DNA of 39,863 bases from Bacteroidia bacterium (GTDB lineage: Bacteria; Bacteroidota; Bacteroidia; B-17B0; Aurantibacillaceae), in contig JAIOZA010000008.1 in NCBI GenBank assembly GCA_021740825.1, forward strand, positions 1 to 39,863, read 5' to 3'. The position numbers and the translations under genes were made by a program. Every line of letters begins with the position of its first letter. The stretch's first letter is position 1. Below are positions 27,497 through 36,313 of this stretch, in pieces. The notes beneath the pieces were generated by a model. That model saw only the letters and a program-made list of their open reading frames with translations. It made no database searches and was not told the origin of the DNA.

Positions 27497-29374
27497 TTAT
27501 TTTAATATAGGCAATATAATGTTTGATGCATTGCTCGCATCATGAAATAATTTAATTTCAGATTTAATAAAATCCTTGTCGTCACAATGGTAAATATCTA
27601 CAAACTGTTGCGGATTTCTATCTGCTAAAGGAAACCATGAACTTTGAACTTGTATCATTAAACGATGCCCTTTATTAAATGTGTGAGCCACATCTGGTAA
27701 TTCAAATGTTACACTTGTAATTTTATTCGGCTCAAAAGCTTCCGGTTTTTCAAAGCTATTTCTGTATCGCCCACGCATAATTTCGCCACGCACCAGCATT
27801 TCATAACCATCCATTAAATAATCACTACCATTTCCTATTCCATCAACTAACGTATCATAATTAAACCCATCTGGAAATACATCAATAACTTTGACCACAA
27901 AATCAGCGTCAGTGGTTGAGATAGCAACTTTTAAATCAGCTATTATAGTTCCAGCTAAAGTTAAATCCTCTTCTAATACATTAGTTTTAAATGTAATCAC
28001 ATCAGTTCGTCTACTTGCAAAACGTTGGTCATCGGTCATGTATTCTCTGGTTCTTCCATCTAATACATCTTCAGTAAATGGAACCGGCTTTGAAGGATCA
28101 CTCACATAATTAGTTGAATTATTTTGAGAAGTTGATTTAGAAAAAGATAAACTACCATTTTCATTAAAATAAATAGGTGTTGCCAACATTTCTTTCGGAG
28201 GCCATGATGCGAAATTCTTCCATTTATTTTCGCCAGTAAAAAAGATGGATGCTTCTGCTAATTGATTTAAATTACCTTTTCCTTTTAAATGATAATTAAA
28301 AAAGGGGATTTCAATGTTGTCTTGAAAATAATTTGCTGTCTTGCTTCCAAATCGAACATTTCCTAAAAAACTACCATCGCCTTTACTCCAACCACCATGA
28401 AACCAAGGCCCCATTACTATTTTGTTATTTGTAGCTGGACTTTGTTTTTCAATTGCCTCAAATAATCTCCATGCGCCAAAACAATCCTCTGCATCAAATA
28501 AACCACCTACTGTTAGCATAGCGGGTTTCACATTTTTACAACCAACACGAGCATCGCGCTCTTTCCACCAAGAATCATAATTTGGGTGATTCATTAAATC
28601 ATTCCAAAATAAAATACTATCTCCCATTAATTTTGTAAAATTTTTAAGTGCTCCTGTTTCAAGATAAAATTTATAAATATCGTTGGTATAATAATTAAAT
28701 TCTTTTGGTCCTACCGTTGTTGGTTTAGGGCGTGGCTGACCAAATCCAGAGTAAAAACTAAATGCGTCGCATAACATAAATGCGCCATTGTGATGAAAAT
28801 CGTCACCTTTAAACCACTCTGTTACCGGCGCTTGCGGACTAACTGCTTTTATTGCAGGATGATTACTTAAAGCTGCCATAGTGGAATAAAACCCGGGATA
28901 AGATGTTCCAAAAACACCCACATTACCATTATTGTTGGGGATATTTTTTACCAACCAATCAACTGCATCATACGTATCACTCGCTTCATCAATATCATTT
29001 TTTGTTTTTTTATTTGGATTAAAAGGTCTTACGTCCATAAATGTTCCTTCGCTCATCCACCGACCGCGCACATCTTGTATAACAATAATGTATCCTTCTT
29101 TTAAATACTCTCTCCAGTGAAAATTATATAACCGCGATTGTATCTTATCTTCGCCATATGGTGCACAAGAATAAGGTGTGCGGATCATTAAAAACGGATG
29201 TTTCTCTTTATTATTTTTTGGCGCATAAACTGCCGTAAACAATTTTGCGCCATCTCGCATGGTAATTTGATATTCTTTTTTAGTATAATTGTCTTTTACC
29301 CATGATTCTGTAATAGTTTGAGAAAAAATGGAAAGTTGAGAAACTAAAAAACAGATTGAAAATAATTTGTTCAT
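27497..29374 (-). CDS. Exported CocE/NonD-family serine hydrolase (X-Pro peptidase/acylase type)
   Basis: 625 residues with a signal peptide (MNKLFSICFLVSQLSIFSQ). The alpha/beta-hydrolase core (about 35-370) has the CocE hallmarks: RDGAKLFTAVYAP, QDVRGRWMSEG, the nucleophile S158 in GTSYPGF, acid D294 in GGLFDAEDCFGAW and H326 in GPWFHGGW. The C-terminal part is the X-Pro dipeptidyl-peptidase-type jelly roll (from about 400, including HTFNKGHRLMIQVQSSWFP). Members include cocaine esterase, glutaryl-7-ACA acylase and alpha-amino-acid ester hydrolases; a periplasmic role on peptides or acyl-amide substrates is likely, but the substrate cannot be named. It is convergent with the SpoIIE gene, with 6 bp between the stops. 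Confidence 0.9.
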   Translation of the reverse strand: MNKLFSICFLVSQLSIFSQTITESWVKDNYTKKEYQITMRDGAKLFTAVYAPKNNKEKHPFLMIRTPYSCAPYGEDKIQSRLYNFHWREYLKEGYIIVIQDVRGRWMSEGTFMDVRPFNPNKKTKNDIDEASDTYDAVDWLVKNIPNNNGNVGVFGTSYPGFYSTMAALSNHPAIKAVSPQAPVTEWFKGDDFHHNGAFMLCDAFSFYSGFGQPRPKPTTVGPKEFNYYTNDIYKFYLETGALKNFTKLMGDSILFWNDLMNHPNYDSWWKERDARVGCKNVKPAMLTVGGLFDAEDCFGAWRLFEAIEKQSPATNNKIVMGPWFHGGWSKGDGSFLGNVRFGSKTANYFQDNIEIPFFNYHLKGKGNLNQLAEASIFFTGENKWKNFASWPPKEMLATPIYFNENGSLSFSKSTSQNNSTNYVSDPSKPVPFTEDVLDGRTREYMTDDQRFASRRTDVITFKTNVLEEDLTLAGTIIADLKVAISTTDADFVVKVIDVFPDGFNYDTLVDGIGNGSDYLMDGYEMLVRGEIMRGRYRNSFEKPEAFEPNKITSVTFELPDVAHTFNKGHRLMIQVQSSWFPLADRNPQQFVDIYHCDDKDFIKSEIKLFHDASNASNIILPILK

Positions 29375-29469
29375 TGAAATAAATTTCTCTAAAAATAAGA
29401 AAAAAATTACGGACTAAGATTTTAAAAAACGTAGTCACTTTATTAGTATACTGATAAAATTATACAAAT

Positions 29470-29501
29470 AAAAACAGCGCCCTCGTTTAATGAAAGCGCT
29501 G
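29470..29501 (-). terminator. Minus-strand terminator of the beta-barrel/DUF2147 unit
   Basis: Read on the minus strand, CAGCGC (29501-29496) pairs with GCGCTG (29480-29475) around a 15-nt loop, then TTTTTATTTG. It lies 26 bp beyond the stop of the beta-barrel gene. Confidence 0.75.
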
Positions 29502-29526
29502 CCGAATAAACGATAAAAAATAAAAT

Positions 29527-30582
29527 CTAAGGTGAAACTAAATTAAGAGACACATTAAAGTAATATGAGCCGCTTACTTTATTATTCATAATTAATGGAT
29601 CAGCCTTGTAATCCACGTTATCAACATTAAATTTATAGCCTACTCTATAACCCGCTTGAATACTCAACCAAATAAAATTATAAATACTAAATTCATAAGT
29701 TAAACGGGGACGAATTTCGCTGCGTTGTAACTGTATATTTCTATATCCTAAATTATAATTAGTCATCATTGGATCCATATAATAAGAATTGCCCTCTAAC
29801 TCAAAACCAGCAAACAATAAATTTCGAGGATTAATTGTATAACGAACATTAGCTTTGGCAGGCAATAGCATTTCAAAGCCCCATTTTTTATTTTTAAAAG
29901 TATAATTATATAATATGATAGGAAAATAATTTAGCGCTCCGCCCCTGTAAGATTGACTGACTCCTAATCCGTATTGTAATCTGTCGTGTGGCTTGCAACC
30001 AAAAATTGCAGCACCACTATATTTTATGGCATTTTCATGAAACTGATCAAGTTTCCCCGCGCTGTTATGATCTGCTGCTAATTGCAATACGCCAAATAGC
30101 TTAGCGTTGAAAGGTTTAAATAAAGTAGCATTTATGCCATAAGAGCGCAAACCGTTTTTATTCAATGAATTAATTAATGGGTTGATATTATTTTCTTTTG
30201 CAACTGCTGAATATTTAAAATCCAAATAATTAACACCTAAACTCAATATCACTTTATTATTTGAAATAACTGGAAAGTTTGCGGCAAAACGAATTCCTGA
30301 ATTATTATTAAAGTCTGCTGTATTGCCAAAATATGAACCTATTGTATCAGTATCAATTGCATTAGCACCAACGAAATCAAATCCTATAGAAATTAATTTT
30401 GAAGGACTCAATCCTAATATTTTTTGCGAACAATAAATTTTTGACTTATCTGTAGATGAAGCAGCTTCAACATCGGCATACATCGAAAAATCTTCTTCTT
30501 CTGTTTTAGCAGTGTCTATTGGAGTTTGAGCTACAGAAATACATGAATAAAATAGCGTTATAAGTAAAATATTGAATTTCAT
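29527..30582 (-). CDS. Outer-membrane beta-barrel protein, possibly DUF6268 type
   Basis: 351 residues with a signal peptide (MKFNILLITLFYSCISVAQ). After an acidic linker rich in Glu and Asp (residues 20-40), the rest alternates polar and hydrophobic residues and is rich in Tyr, Phe and Asn, as in porin-like barrels (LSLGVNYLDFKYSAVA, NLLFAGFELEGNSYYM, YYFNVSLNLVSP). It resembles the Bacteroidota barrel family DUF6268, a match made from memory. No transport or enzyme motif is visible. It starts 24 bp after the DUF2147 gene on the same strand and shares its terminator, so the two are probably one transcript. Confidence 0.7.
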   Translation of the reverse strand: MKFNILLITLFYSCISVAQTPIDTAKTEEEDFSMYADVEAASSTDKSKIYCSQKILGLSPSKLISIGFDFVGANAIDTDTIGSYFGNTADFNNNSGIRFAANFPVISNNKVILSLGVNYLDFKYSAVAKENNINPLINSLNKNGLRSYGINATLFKPFNAKLFGVLQLAADHNSAGKLDQFHENAIKYSGAAIFGCKPHDRLQYGLGVSQSYRGGALNYFPIILYNYTFKNKKWGFEMLLPAKANVRYTINPRNLLFAGFELEGNSYYMDPMMTNYNLGYRNIQLQRSEIRPRLTYEFSIYNFIWLSIQAGYRVGYKFNVDNVDYKADPLIMNNKVSGSYYFNVSLNLVSP

Positions 30583-30606
30583 ACCTTATGTGTTATATCA
30601 ATTAAT

Positions 30607-31068
30607 TTACTTAGCTTTTAAAGTCACGCGCTTCCATGTATCTGTGCGGCCAAACAAAGAAACGCCAATGTATCCTCTTACTTCAATGGTGTTATCATCT
30701 TGTAAAGAAATATTGCAATTATATACACTTCCATTTTCAGGATCATAAATTGTACCTCCATCGTATTCAGATTTGCCTTTATAAGAAAATCCTAATAGAT
30801 TATTGTAGCCCAGCAATGGTATGGTTCTTTTTGTTTCATCAGGGTTGTTTTTGTCTACTTTTTTTGTTCCGTCTGGATAAGTAGGTTCTTTAAGCCAAAC
30901 AATTTTTCCACCAAACTTGTCGCCATATTTTGTTATTTTAACACGAGCTTTGCCACTTCCTACTTCCCATAAACCCACTATTTTGTCAGATTCTAAAACT
31001 TCAGATGTTTGCGCTTTTGAAATAGTTAAAATCAAAATGCTTACCATTAAATAAATATATTTTTTCAT
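30607..31068 (-). CDS. Exported DUF2147 protein
   Basis: 153 residues with a signal peptide (MKKYIYLMVSILILTISKAQ). The mature part is a small beta-barrel typical of DUF2147: DKIVGLWEVGSGKARVKI, a central GGKIVWL, LLGFSYKG and, near the C terminus, GTIYDPENGSVYNC then RGYIGVSLFGRTDTWKRV. The family is lipocalin-like and periplasmic or secreted; no biochemical role is established to my knowledge. It is the first gene of a two-gene unit with the beta-barrel gene. Confidence 0.87.
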   Translation of the reverse strand: MKKYIYLMVSILILTISKAQTSEVLESDKIVGLWEVGSGKARVKITKYGDKFGGKIVWLKEPTYPDGTKKVDKNNPDETKRTIPLLGYNNLLGFSYKGKSEYDGGTIYDPENGSVYNCNISLQDDNTIEVRGYIGVSLFGRTDTWKRVTLKAK

Positions 31069-31146
31069 GCTAAGTATAAATTAATATTTAATAGAGTGAA
31101 TAGTTATGCACTGCAAAGCCACCCCAAATAACTTTACAGCTTGTAA

Positions 31147-31154
31147 CAAATATA
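31147..31154 (-). promoter_or_regulatory. Candidate -7 element for the DUF2147 unit
   Basis: On the minus strand, TATATTTG (31154-31147) matches TAnnTTTG. A TTTG also exists upstream at 31172-31169, but the 14-base spacer is shorter than usual. The predicted transcript would carry a 5' leader of about 70 nt. Confidence 0.35.
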
Positions 31155-31297
31155 ATAAAAAGTTACTGCAAATTAAATAAATGCTACCTATATTTACAGA
31201 CAAAAGTTGGTTTTACTAGGATAGTTTTTTTGAATATTTAATTATAAAATTAAGGGCTATTTAACTAATTCTTGAAAAATTATATATAACTTATACC

Positions 31298-32428
31298 GTG
31301 CTTTTCAAACACATTATAGGGCAAGTGTCCGTAAAAAATAGTTTATTAAATATGCTGCACGATGTTCGTGTTCCGCATGCTTTAATGTTTAACGGACCTG
31401 AAGGAAGCGGAAATTTACCGGCAGCATTTGCATTTGTTCAGTATTTATTTTGCAACAACAAACAATCACAAGATTCTTGTGGCAGCTGTCCATCATGTTT
31501 AAAGGTGAGTAAATTAATCCATCCTGATTTACATATTGTGATGCCAATATTTTTAAACAAAGATAAAGGAATAGCTAAGTCGGATGATTTAATAAAAGAA
31601 TTTAGAGAGCAATTTATAGAAAACCCTTATCTATCATTAAAAGATTGGTTTGAGAGCATTGATGCTGAAAATAAACAACCAACTATTCCAACAGATGAAG
31701 CTAATGATATAGTTAAAAAATTATCCTACACGAGCTACGAAGGCGGCTATAAAATAATGATTATTTGGCAGCCAGAGAAAATGAATATCAGTGCAGCAAA
31801 TAAATTATTAAAAATTTTGGAAGAGCCACCTGAGCAAACTTTATTTTTATTGGTGTGTAACAATCCTGAACAATTATTAGCAACAATAATCTCTCGTGTT
31901 CAGCAAATTCAGTTTTATAAATTAAATACGGATGATGTTGTAAACGGACTAATGGAGCAATTTGACTGCCAACCACAAGCTGCTAAGCAAGCCGCTTTAC
32001 TTTCTGATGGTAGTTTTAGAGATGCTAAAATATTGCTGCAAGATGTTGATGGCGACAACAGCTATTTGCAAAACTTCAGAAATTTTATGTTAATTTCATT
32101 AAAGTTTGATGCTATTAAAGCAGTAAGTTGGATTGATGAAAATTCAAAAATAGGAAGAGAACAACAGAAACAATTTTTACAATACGGATTGGAAATTTTT
32201 AGGGATTGCTTAATGTTCAATTTTGGAAGTCCTGATTTATTGCGACATTCAGGCGATGAAAAAGAGTTTATTGTTAAATTTTCTCGCTTTGTCAATCAGC
32301 GTAATTACGAGAAATTATTAGAAGAATTTAATTCTGCTTTTTACCATGTAGAACGAAATGCTAATCCTAAAATTTTATTTATGGATTTAATTTTGAAGAC
32401 GAATGAATATTTAAATATGCCGGCATGA
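31298..32428 (+). CDS. holB: DNA polymerase III delta-prime subunit (clamp loader)
   Basis: 376 residues. The start is GTG at 31298, giving MLFKHIIGQ, the usual N terminus of this family; no in-frame ATG is nearby. A four-cysteine zinc site is visible at C52, C61, C64 and C67 (CGSCPSC). The P-loop is degenerate: GPEGSGNL (33-40) lacks the Lys-Thr/Ser needed for ATP binding, as expected for delta-prime, which acts as the non-hydrolysing stator. NKLLKILEEPPEQTLFLLV and IISRVQQIQF are typical AAA+ segments shared with DnaX. It works with delta and tau/gamma to load the sliding clamp. The stop overlaps the next gene by 4 bp (ATGA). Confidence 0.9.
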   Translation: MLFKHIIGQVSVKNSLLNMLHDVRVPHALMFNGPEGSGNLPAAFAFVQYLFCNNKQSQDSCGSCPSCLKVSKLIHPDLHIVMPIFLNKDKGIAKSDDLIKEFREQFIENPYLSLKDWFESIDAENKQPTIPTDEANDIVKKLSYTSYEGGYKIMIIWQPEKMNISAANKLLKILEEPPEQTLFLLVCNNPEQLLATIISRVQQIQFYKLNTDDVVNGLMEQFDCQPQAAKQAALLSDGSFRDAKILLQDVDGDNSYLQNFRNFMLISLKFDAIKAVSWIDENSKIGREQQKQFLQYGLEIFRDCLMFNFGSPDLLRHSGDEKEFIVKFSRFVNQRNYEKLLEEFNSAFYHVERNANPKILFMDLILKTNEYLNMPA

Positions 32429-33207
32429 GGTATCTTATCCTACTAATATTTTCATTTGCTACGGTTACTTACTATTCACAAAAATCGTATTCGACTTCTA
32501 AATTCGTATTTAAGGACACTACTATAGAAAATGAACATTATAAAATTGATGTGTCAAAAATTTTAGTGAAAGATAACGGCGTAAAATTGAATTTAAAAAT
32601 TTTTAATAAAACCAGTCATTATTTAGTAATTAAAGCGCATGAAATTAGTTTTTCATGTAAGTCTAAAACATTTGTACACAAGGGCAGAAATATTGTTATA
32701 AATCCAAACGAAGAGGAGATAGAAGTAATTTATTTTAAAGCCAGTAATTTGCAATCGAAGAGTTTTTTATTGTCTATAGATAATATATACAAAGCTTCCG
32801 CTGAAGGGCAAATAATTCGTGTGCCAACTTTTAATTTACCTCCAACAAAAAACGAATTTGCTATTGGTAATTTTAGTTGTACAGTTTTAAAAAGTGAAAC
32901 TAAACTAAAGAATAGTAGTGTAAAATTTAAATGCCAATATAACGGCGATGATATTGGAATCATTAATTCTAATAAATGTATTGCTGTGATGGCAAATGGA
33001 GAAGAAAAACCAAACATGAAAAAACAACGAGTGCTTGTTTTAGAACGAAATCAAAGTGGAATATTTTTAGCTACTTTTTCAAATAACGCAACAAGTAATT
33101 TAGAAAAAACAACAGCAATAAATTGGAACGAAACATTTAGATTATCAAAACTAGTTCCACTAGATTCATTAAAAATAGAAATAGTAAAAAAATCTTCTAA
33201 AAAATAA
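32425..33207 (+). CDS. Unknown exported protein coupled to holB
   Basis: 260 residues, family not recognised. Residues 1-19 are a signal peptide (MRYLILLIFSFATVTYYSQ). The mature protein is beta-rich, with alternating segments (KIDVSKILVKDNGVKLNLKI, IEVIYFKAS, FLLSIDNIYKA) and a Lys-rich C terminus (IEIVKKSSKK). No catalytic motif, lipobox or sorting domain is visible. Its ATG overlaps the holB stop as ATGA, which implies translational coupling, though a replication protein and an exported protein are unlikely partners in function. It is convergent with the methyltransferase gene, 11 bp away. Confidence 0.75.
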   Translation: MRYLILLIFSFATVTYYSQKSYSTSKFVFKDTTIENEHYKIDVSKILVKDNGVKLNLKIFNKTSHYLVIKAHEISFSCKSKTFVHKGRNIVINPNEEEIEVIYFKASNLQSKSFLLSIDNIYKASAEGQIIRVPTFNLPPTKNEFAIGNFSCTVLKSETKLKNSSVKFKCQYNGDDIGIINSNKCIAVMANGEEKPNMKKQRVLVLERNQSGIFLATFSNNATSNLEKTTAINWNETFRLSKLVPLDSLKIEIVKKSSKK

Positions 33208-33218
33208 GTTTTCTATCC

Positions 33219-34091
33219 TTATTTCTTCTCCAATCTTCCCCAAACCCCAAGTGGTAATTTTACACCACTTTTGGCATTTAAAAATAATTCGCCAATACTT
33301 AAATTGGATTTATGTTTTGCAGAAAAAGGTTGTAGTAAATTTTCAGGCACTAGCGCCGAAAACCCCAAAGAGTATGCATTTAATATTAATAAATGTTGTT
33401 TAGGGTCCACAATTTCTAAAACACTATCAATCATTTCTAAAATATTATCTTCTAATTTCCATTTTTCTCCATTAGGACCGTGGCCAAAAGCCGGAGGATC
33501 CAAAATAATTCCTTGATATAAATTCCCTCTTCGTTGTTCTTTCTTTACAAATTTTAAGGCGTCATCAATCATCCATCGGATATTATCTAACTTAGATTTT
33601 TGCATGTTTTCATTTGCCCAATTAACAACTTGCTTAATACTATCTACATGTGTTACGTCTGCCCCGGCAGCCCTTGCAGCAATACTTGCTCCACCAGTGT
33701 ATGCAAATAAATTTAAAAATTTTGGTTTTTCTAAATCAACTAAAAAATTATAAATCACGTCCCAATTACAGGCTTGTTCAGGAAAAACACCAACATGCTT
33801 AAAGGACGTTAAGCCTAAACGCAATGTGATTTGTGTATTACCTAACGGGTAATTAATGGTCCATTGATCAGGCATTTTTTTGAAAGATTTCCAATCTCCA
33901 CTTGAACTACTTTTAGGAACAAACTTTACATGGGCTAATTTTTCCCACTCACTATAAGCGTAGCGCTTTTTCCAAACAGCTTGTGGCTCAGGTCGAATGG
34001 TAATGTAATTACCAAAGCGTTCTAATTTTTCAAAATCACCACAATCAATTAATTCATAATCTTGCCAGTGTAAGGGAGTAAGTAATTGCAT
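33219..34091 (-). CDS. RlmI-like class I SAM-dependent methyltransferase
   Basis: 290 residues, probably an RNA or protein methyltransferase of the COG1092 (RlmI/RlmK) group. Motif I is FLNLFAYTGGASIAARAAGA (residues 125-144), followed by acidic D150 for the SAM ribose. Motif IV is DPPAFG (198-203), the family's variant of the catalytic [N/D]PP[Y/F]. It is about 100 residues shorter than RlmI because the N-terminal PUA domain is absent; residues 1-100 are instead a small beta-rich region. Target specificity cannot be set without the PUA domain. It is divergent from the transporter gene, with a 144-bp spacer. Confidence 0.87.
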   Translation of the reverse strand: MQLLTPLHWQDYELIDCGDFEKLERFGNYITIRPEPQAVWKKRYAYSEWEKLAHVKFVPKSSSSGDWKSFKKMPDQWTINYPLGNTQITLRLGLTSFKHVGVFPEQACNWDVIYNFLVDLEKPKFLNLFAYTGGASIAARAAGADVTHVDSIKQVVNWANENMQKSKLDNIRWMIDDALKFVKKEQRRGNLYQGIILDPPAFGHGPNGEKWKLEDNILEMIDSVLEIVDPKQHLLILNAYSLGFSALVPENLLQPFSAKHKSNLSIGELFLNAKSGVKLPLGVWGRLEKK

Positions 34092-34235
34092 GTCGTAAAA
34101 TTATTATTTAGGGGCTATCAATCAAATAGAAAAAGAATAAGTAGTAAAAAGATGTTTGTTAATAAATGACTAGAGTGATGAAAGCGAAAACCAACTAAAA
34201 AATATATCTTAGGTAATTATTAAAAAAATAATTTT

Positions 34236-35849
34236 ATGCAAAAAATACAATCGTCTTTTTTATCAATCATTACGGTGTTCTTTTTTTGGGGATTCCTTGC
34301 TGCATCAAACGGAATTTTTATTCCTTTTTGTAAAACTCATTTTCACCTAAGTCAGTTTCAATCACAATTAATAGATAGTGCATTTTACGGAGCTTATTTC
34401 ATTGGGTCATTGCTGTTATATATGATGTCTTTAAAATTAAATACAGATATTATTAATAAAATTGGCTACAAAGCAACCATCGTTTTAGGATTAAGTATTT
34501 CTATATTAGGTGCTATAGTAATGATTCCTGCGGTAAATAGTGGATCATTTGCATTTATATTGATAGCCTTTTTTATCATCGCATTAGGATTTTCATTGCA
34601 GCAAACATCCGCTAATCCTTTAGTTTTAAATTTAGGAAATCCGGCAACCGGGTCTCATCGCTTAAACTTTGCAGGTAGCGTTAATTCTTTCGGAACTACT
34701 ATTGGCCCCATTTTAGTGAGTGTATTATTATTTGGTAAAGCAATTGCTTCAGGCACAGACAAAGAGTCTGCACCCATTTCATCTATTAATACGTTATATA
34801 TTATTTTAGCGATATCCTTTGCGTTAGCTGCGGTCATATTATTTTTTACTAAAATGCCAAAACTGCAAATTGAGGAAGAAGATACTAATATGAAAGTTTT
34901 AAAAAGTCCACTTCACTTTATTATTGGGATTATATTATTTTTAGTAGCTCTATTTTGTTATAGCGCTATCTCTGATTATTCTCAAGGTTCAAATAATTAT
35001 TTGTTTTTAGGAAGCATTGGAGTTTTTTTAATAATTGTATTAGTAATATTAACACTTCAATATCAAACCATTCAAAAACAAAAGCGATTTGAAGAAAAAA
35101 AATATCCGCAAGTGATATTAGGCATGCTTGCCATTTTTGTATACGTTGGAGTTGAAGTATCAATACAAAGTAATTTAGGGTCATTATTAAAATTACCCGA
35201 TTTTGGTGGGCTACAAGATTCAGAAATTGGCCCATATGTATCTTTGTATTGGGGAAGTTTGATGATTGGGAGATGGACAGGTTCCATTGGAGCATTTGAT
35301 TTAAATAAAAACTTGAAATTAGTTCTTACCATTGTTGTTCCATTTTTAGCGTTATGCCTCGTACTATTTATGAATCATTTAAATGGAGCCGATTCATCCC
35401 AATTTTATAAATACATTATTTGTGTGGTGTTTTTAATTGCTGCATTTTTCATGGGTCAACAAAAACCCGCATTAACCTTAATTATATTTGGAGCTCTTGG
35501 CACATTAGCTATGTTAGTAGGATTATTGACAAGTGGACAAGTAAGCGTGTTTGCCTTTTTAAGTGGAGGTTTATTTTGTTCAATTATGTGGCCTTGCATT
35601 TTTTCTTTAGCTACAGCCGGATTAGGAAAATACACCAGTCAAGCATCTTCATTTTTAATTATGATGATATTAGGTGGTGCATTTATTCCACCCTTGCAAG
35701 GTTTATTAGCTGATAAAATGAATATTCACATATCCTATATCATTCCGGTTGTTTGTTTTGCCTTCTTAACATGGTATGCCTTTAAAGTAAGAGGTATATT
35801 AAAAACGGAAGGAATAGATTACGATGCTGCCGAAACAGCTGCTCACTAA
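34236..35849 (+). CDS. FucP/GluP-type sugar:proton symporter (MFS), likely amino-sugar importer
   Basis: 537 residues, inner membrane, with about twelve predicted helices. The FucP-subfamily motifs are clear: FFFWGFLAASNGIFIPFCK (15-33), QQTSANP (122-128), GNPATGSHR (134-142) and NSFGTTIGP (150-158). The family imports fucose, glucose/galactose or N-acetylglucosamine with protons. The operon holds an N-acetylhexosaminidase and an aspartylglucosaminidase gene, so GlcNAc is the best guess for substrate; that is inference. It starts the operon, with the next gene 14 bp after its stop. The central loop (about 210-275) is longer than in E. coli FucP and includes extra hydrophobic segments. Confidence 0.9.
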   Translation: MQKIQSSFLSIITVFFFWGFLAASNGIFIPFCKTHFHLSQFQSQLIDSAFYGAYFIGSLLLYMMSLKLNTDIINKIGYKATIVLGLSISILGAIVMIPAVNSGSFAFILIAFFIIALGFSLQQTSANPLVLNLGNPATGSHRLNFAGSVNSFGTTIGPILVSVLLFGKAIASGTDKESAPISSINTLYIILAISFALAAVILFFTKMPKLQIEEEDTNMKVLKSPLHFIIGIILFLVALFCYSAISDYSQGSNNYLFLGSIGVFLIIVLVILTLQYQTIQKQKRFEEKKYPQVILGMLAIFVYVGVEVSIQSNLGSLLKLPDFGGLQDSEIGPYVSLYWGSLMIGRWTGSIGAFDLNKNLKLVLTIVVPFLALCLVLFMNHLNGADSSQFYKYIICVVFLIAAFFMGQQKPALTLIIFGALGTLAMLVGLLTSGQVSVFAFLSGGLFCSIMWPCIFSLATAGLGKYTSQASSFLIMMILGGAFIPPLQGLLADKMNIHISYIIPVVCFAFLTWYAFKVRGILKTEGIDYDAAETAAH

Positions 35850-35863
35850 ATATAAATAAGATT

Positions 35864-36313
35864 ATGCAAGTAACCATCAATGTAAAATTAGTTAATTCAA
35901 AATTTAATCAAGCCTACGCTGACAAAGAAAATGAAGGCGAGGAAACTGAAGATAATATCAAATACTTATGGGAAGATGAGTTTGATGTGCAAGGTAATGT
36001 CACTCAATTTAAAGTGAATAATAATACCAGCTATTTGTTAAATGGGCTTTATCCTAATAATGATGAGTTTAGCTTTGAAATTCCTGATATGTCTGTTATT
36101 GAGTGCACACTTGATAATGGCCCCTTGACATTATTTCCTTTTTCTAAAAAAGCCATAAGTAAAACAGAAAAAGTAGAAACTAAAAACGGAATGACATTTT
36201 ATGTTCACTTAAAAAGCATTCGCGAAATCGTCAATCCAATGACTGGGGTATATATTTTAAAAGATGACTATCCAAAAGAATTGTTAGAGTTATATAATGA
36301 TGAAGAAGAATAG
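35864..36313 (+). CDS. Unknown 149-residue protein in the glycan operon
   Basis: Family not recognised. There is no signal peptide or membrane segment, so it should be cytoplasmic. It is acidic (runs such as ENEGEETEDN and a final YNDEEE) and beta-rich (MQVTINVKLVN, KVNNNTSYLLNGLYP, MTFYVHLKSIREIV). The gene lies 14 bp after the transporter gene, and its last 17 bp overlap the start of the GH20 gene, so it is real and translationally coupled. A binding or regulatory role in sugar use is only inference. Confidence 0.75.
   Translation: MQVTINVKLVNSKFNQAYADKENEGEETEDNIKYLWEDEFDVQGNVTQFKVNNNTSYLLNGLYPNNDEFSFEIPDMSVIECTLDNGPLTLFPFSKKAISKTEKVETKNGMTFYVHLKSIREIVNPMTGVYILKDDYPKELLELYNDEEE

Noticed and set aside
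31298..32428. Defective or decayed DnaX/ATPase because of the broken P-loop
   Set aside because: Loss of the P-loop Lys is normal for delta-prime, and the zinc cysteines and rest of the fold are intact.
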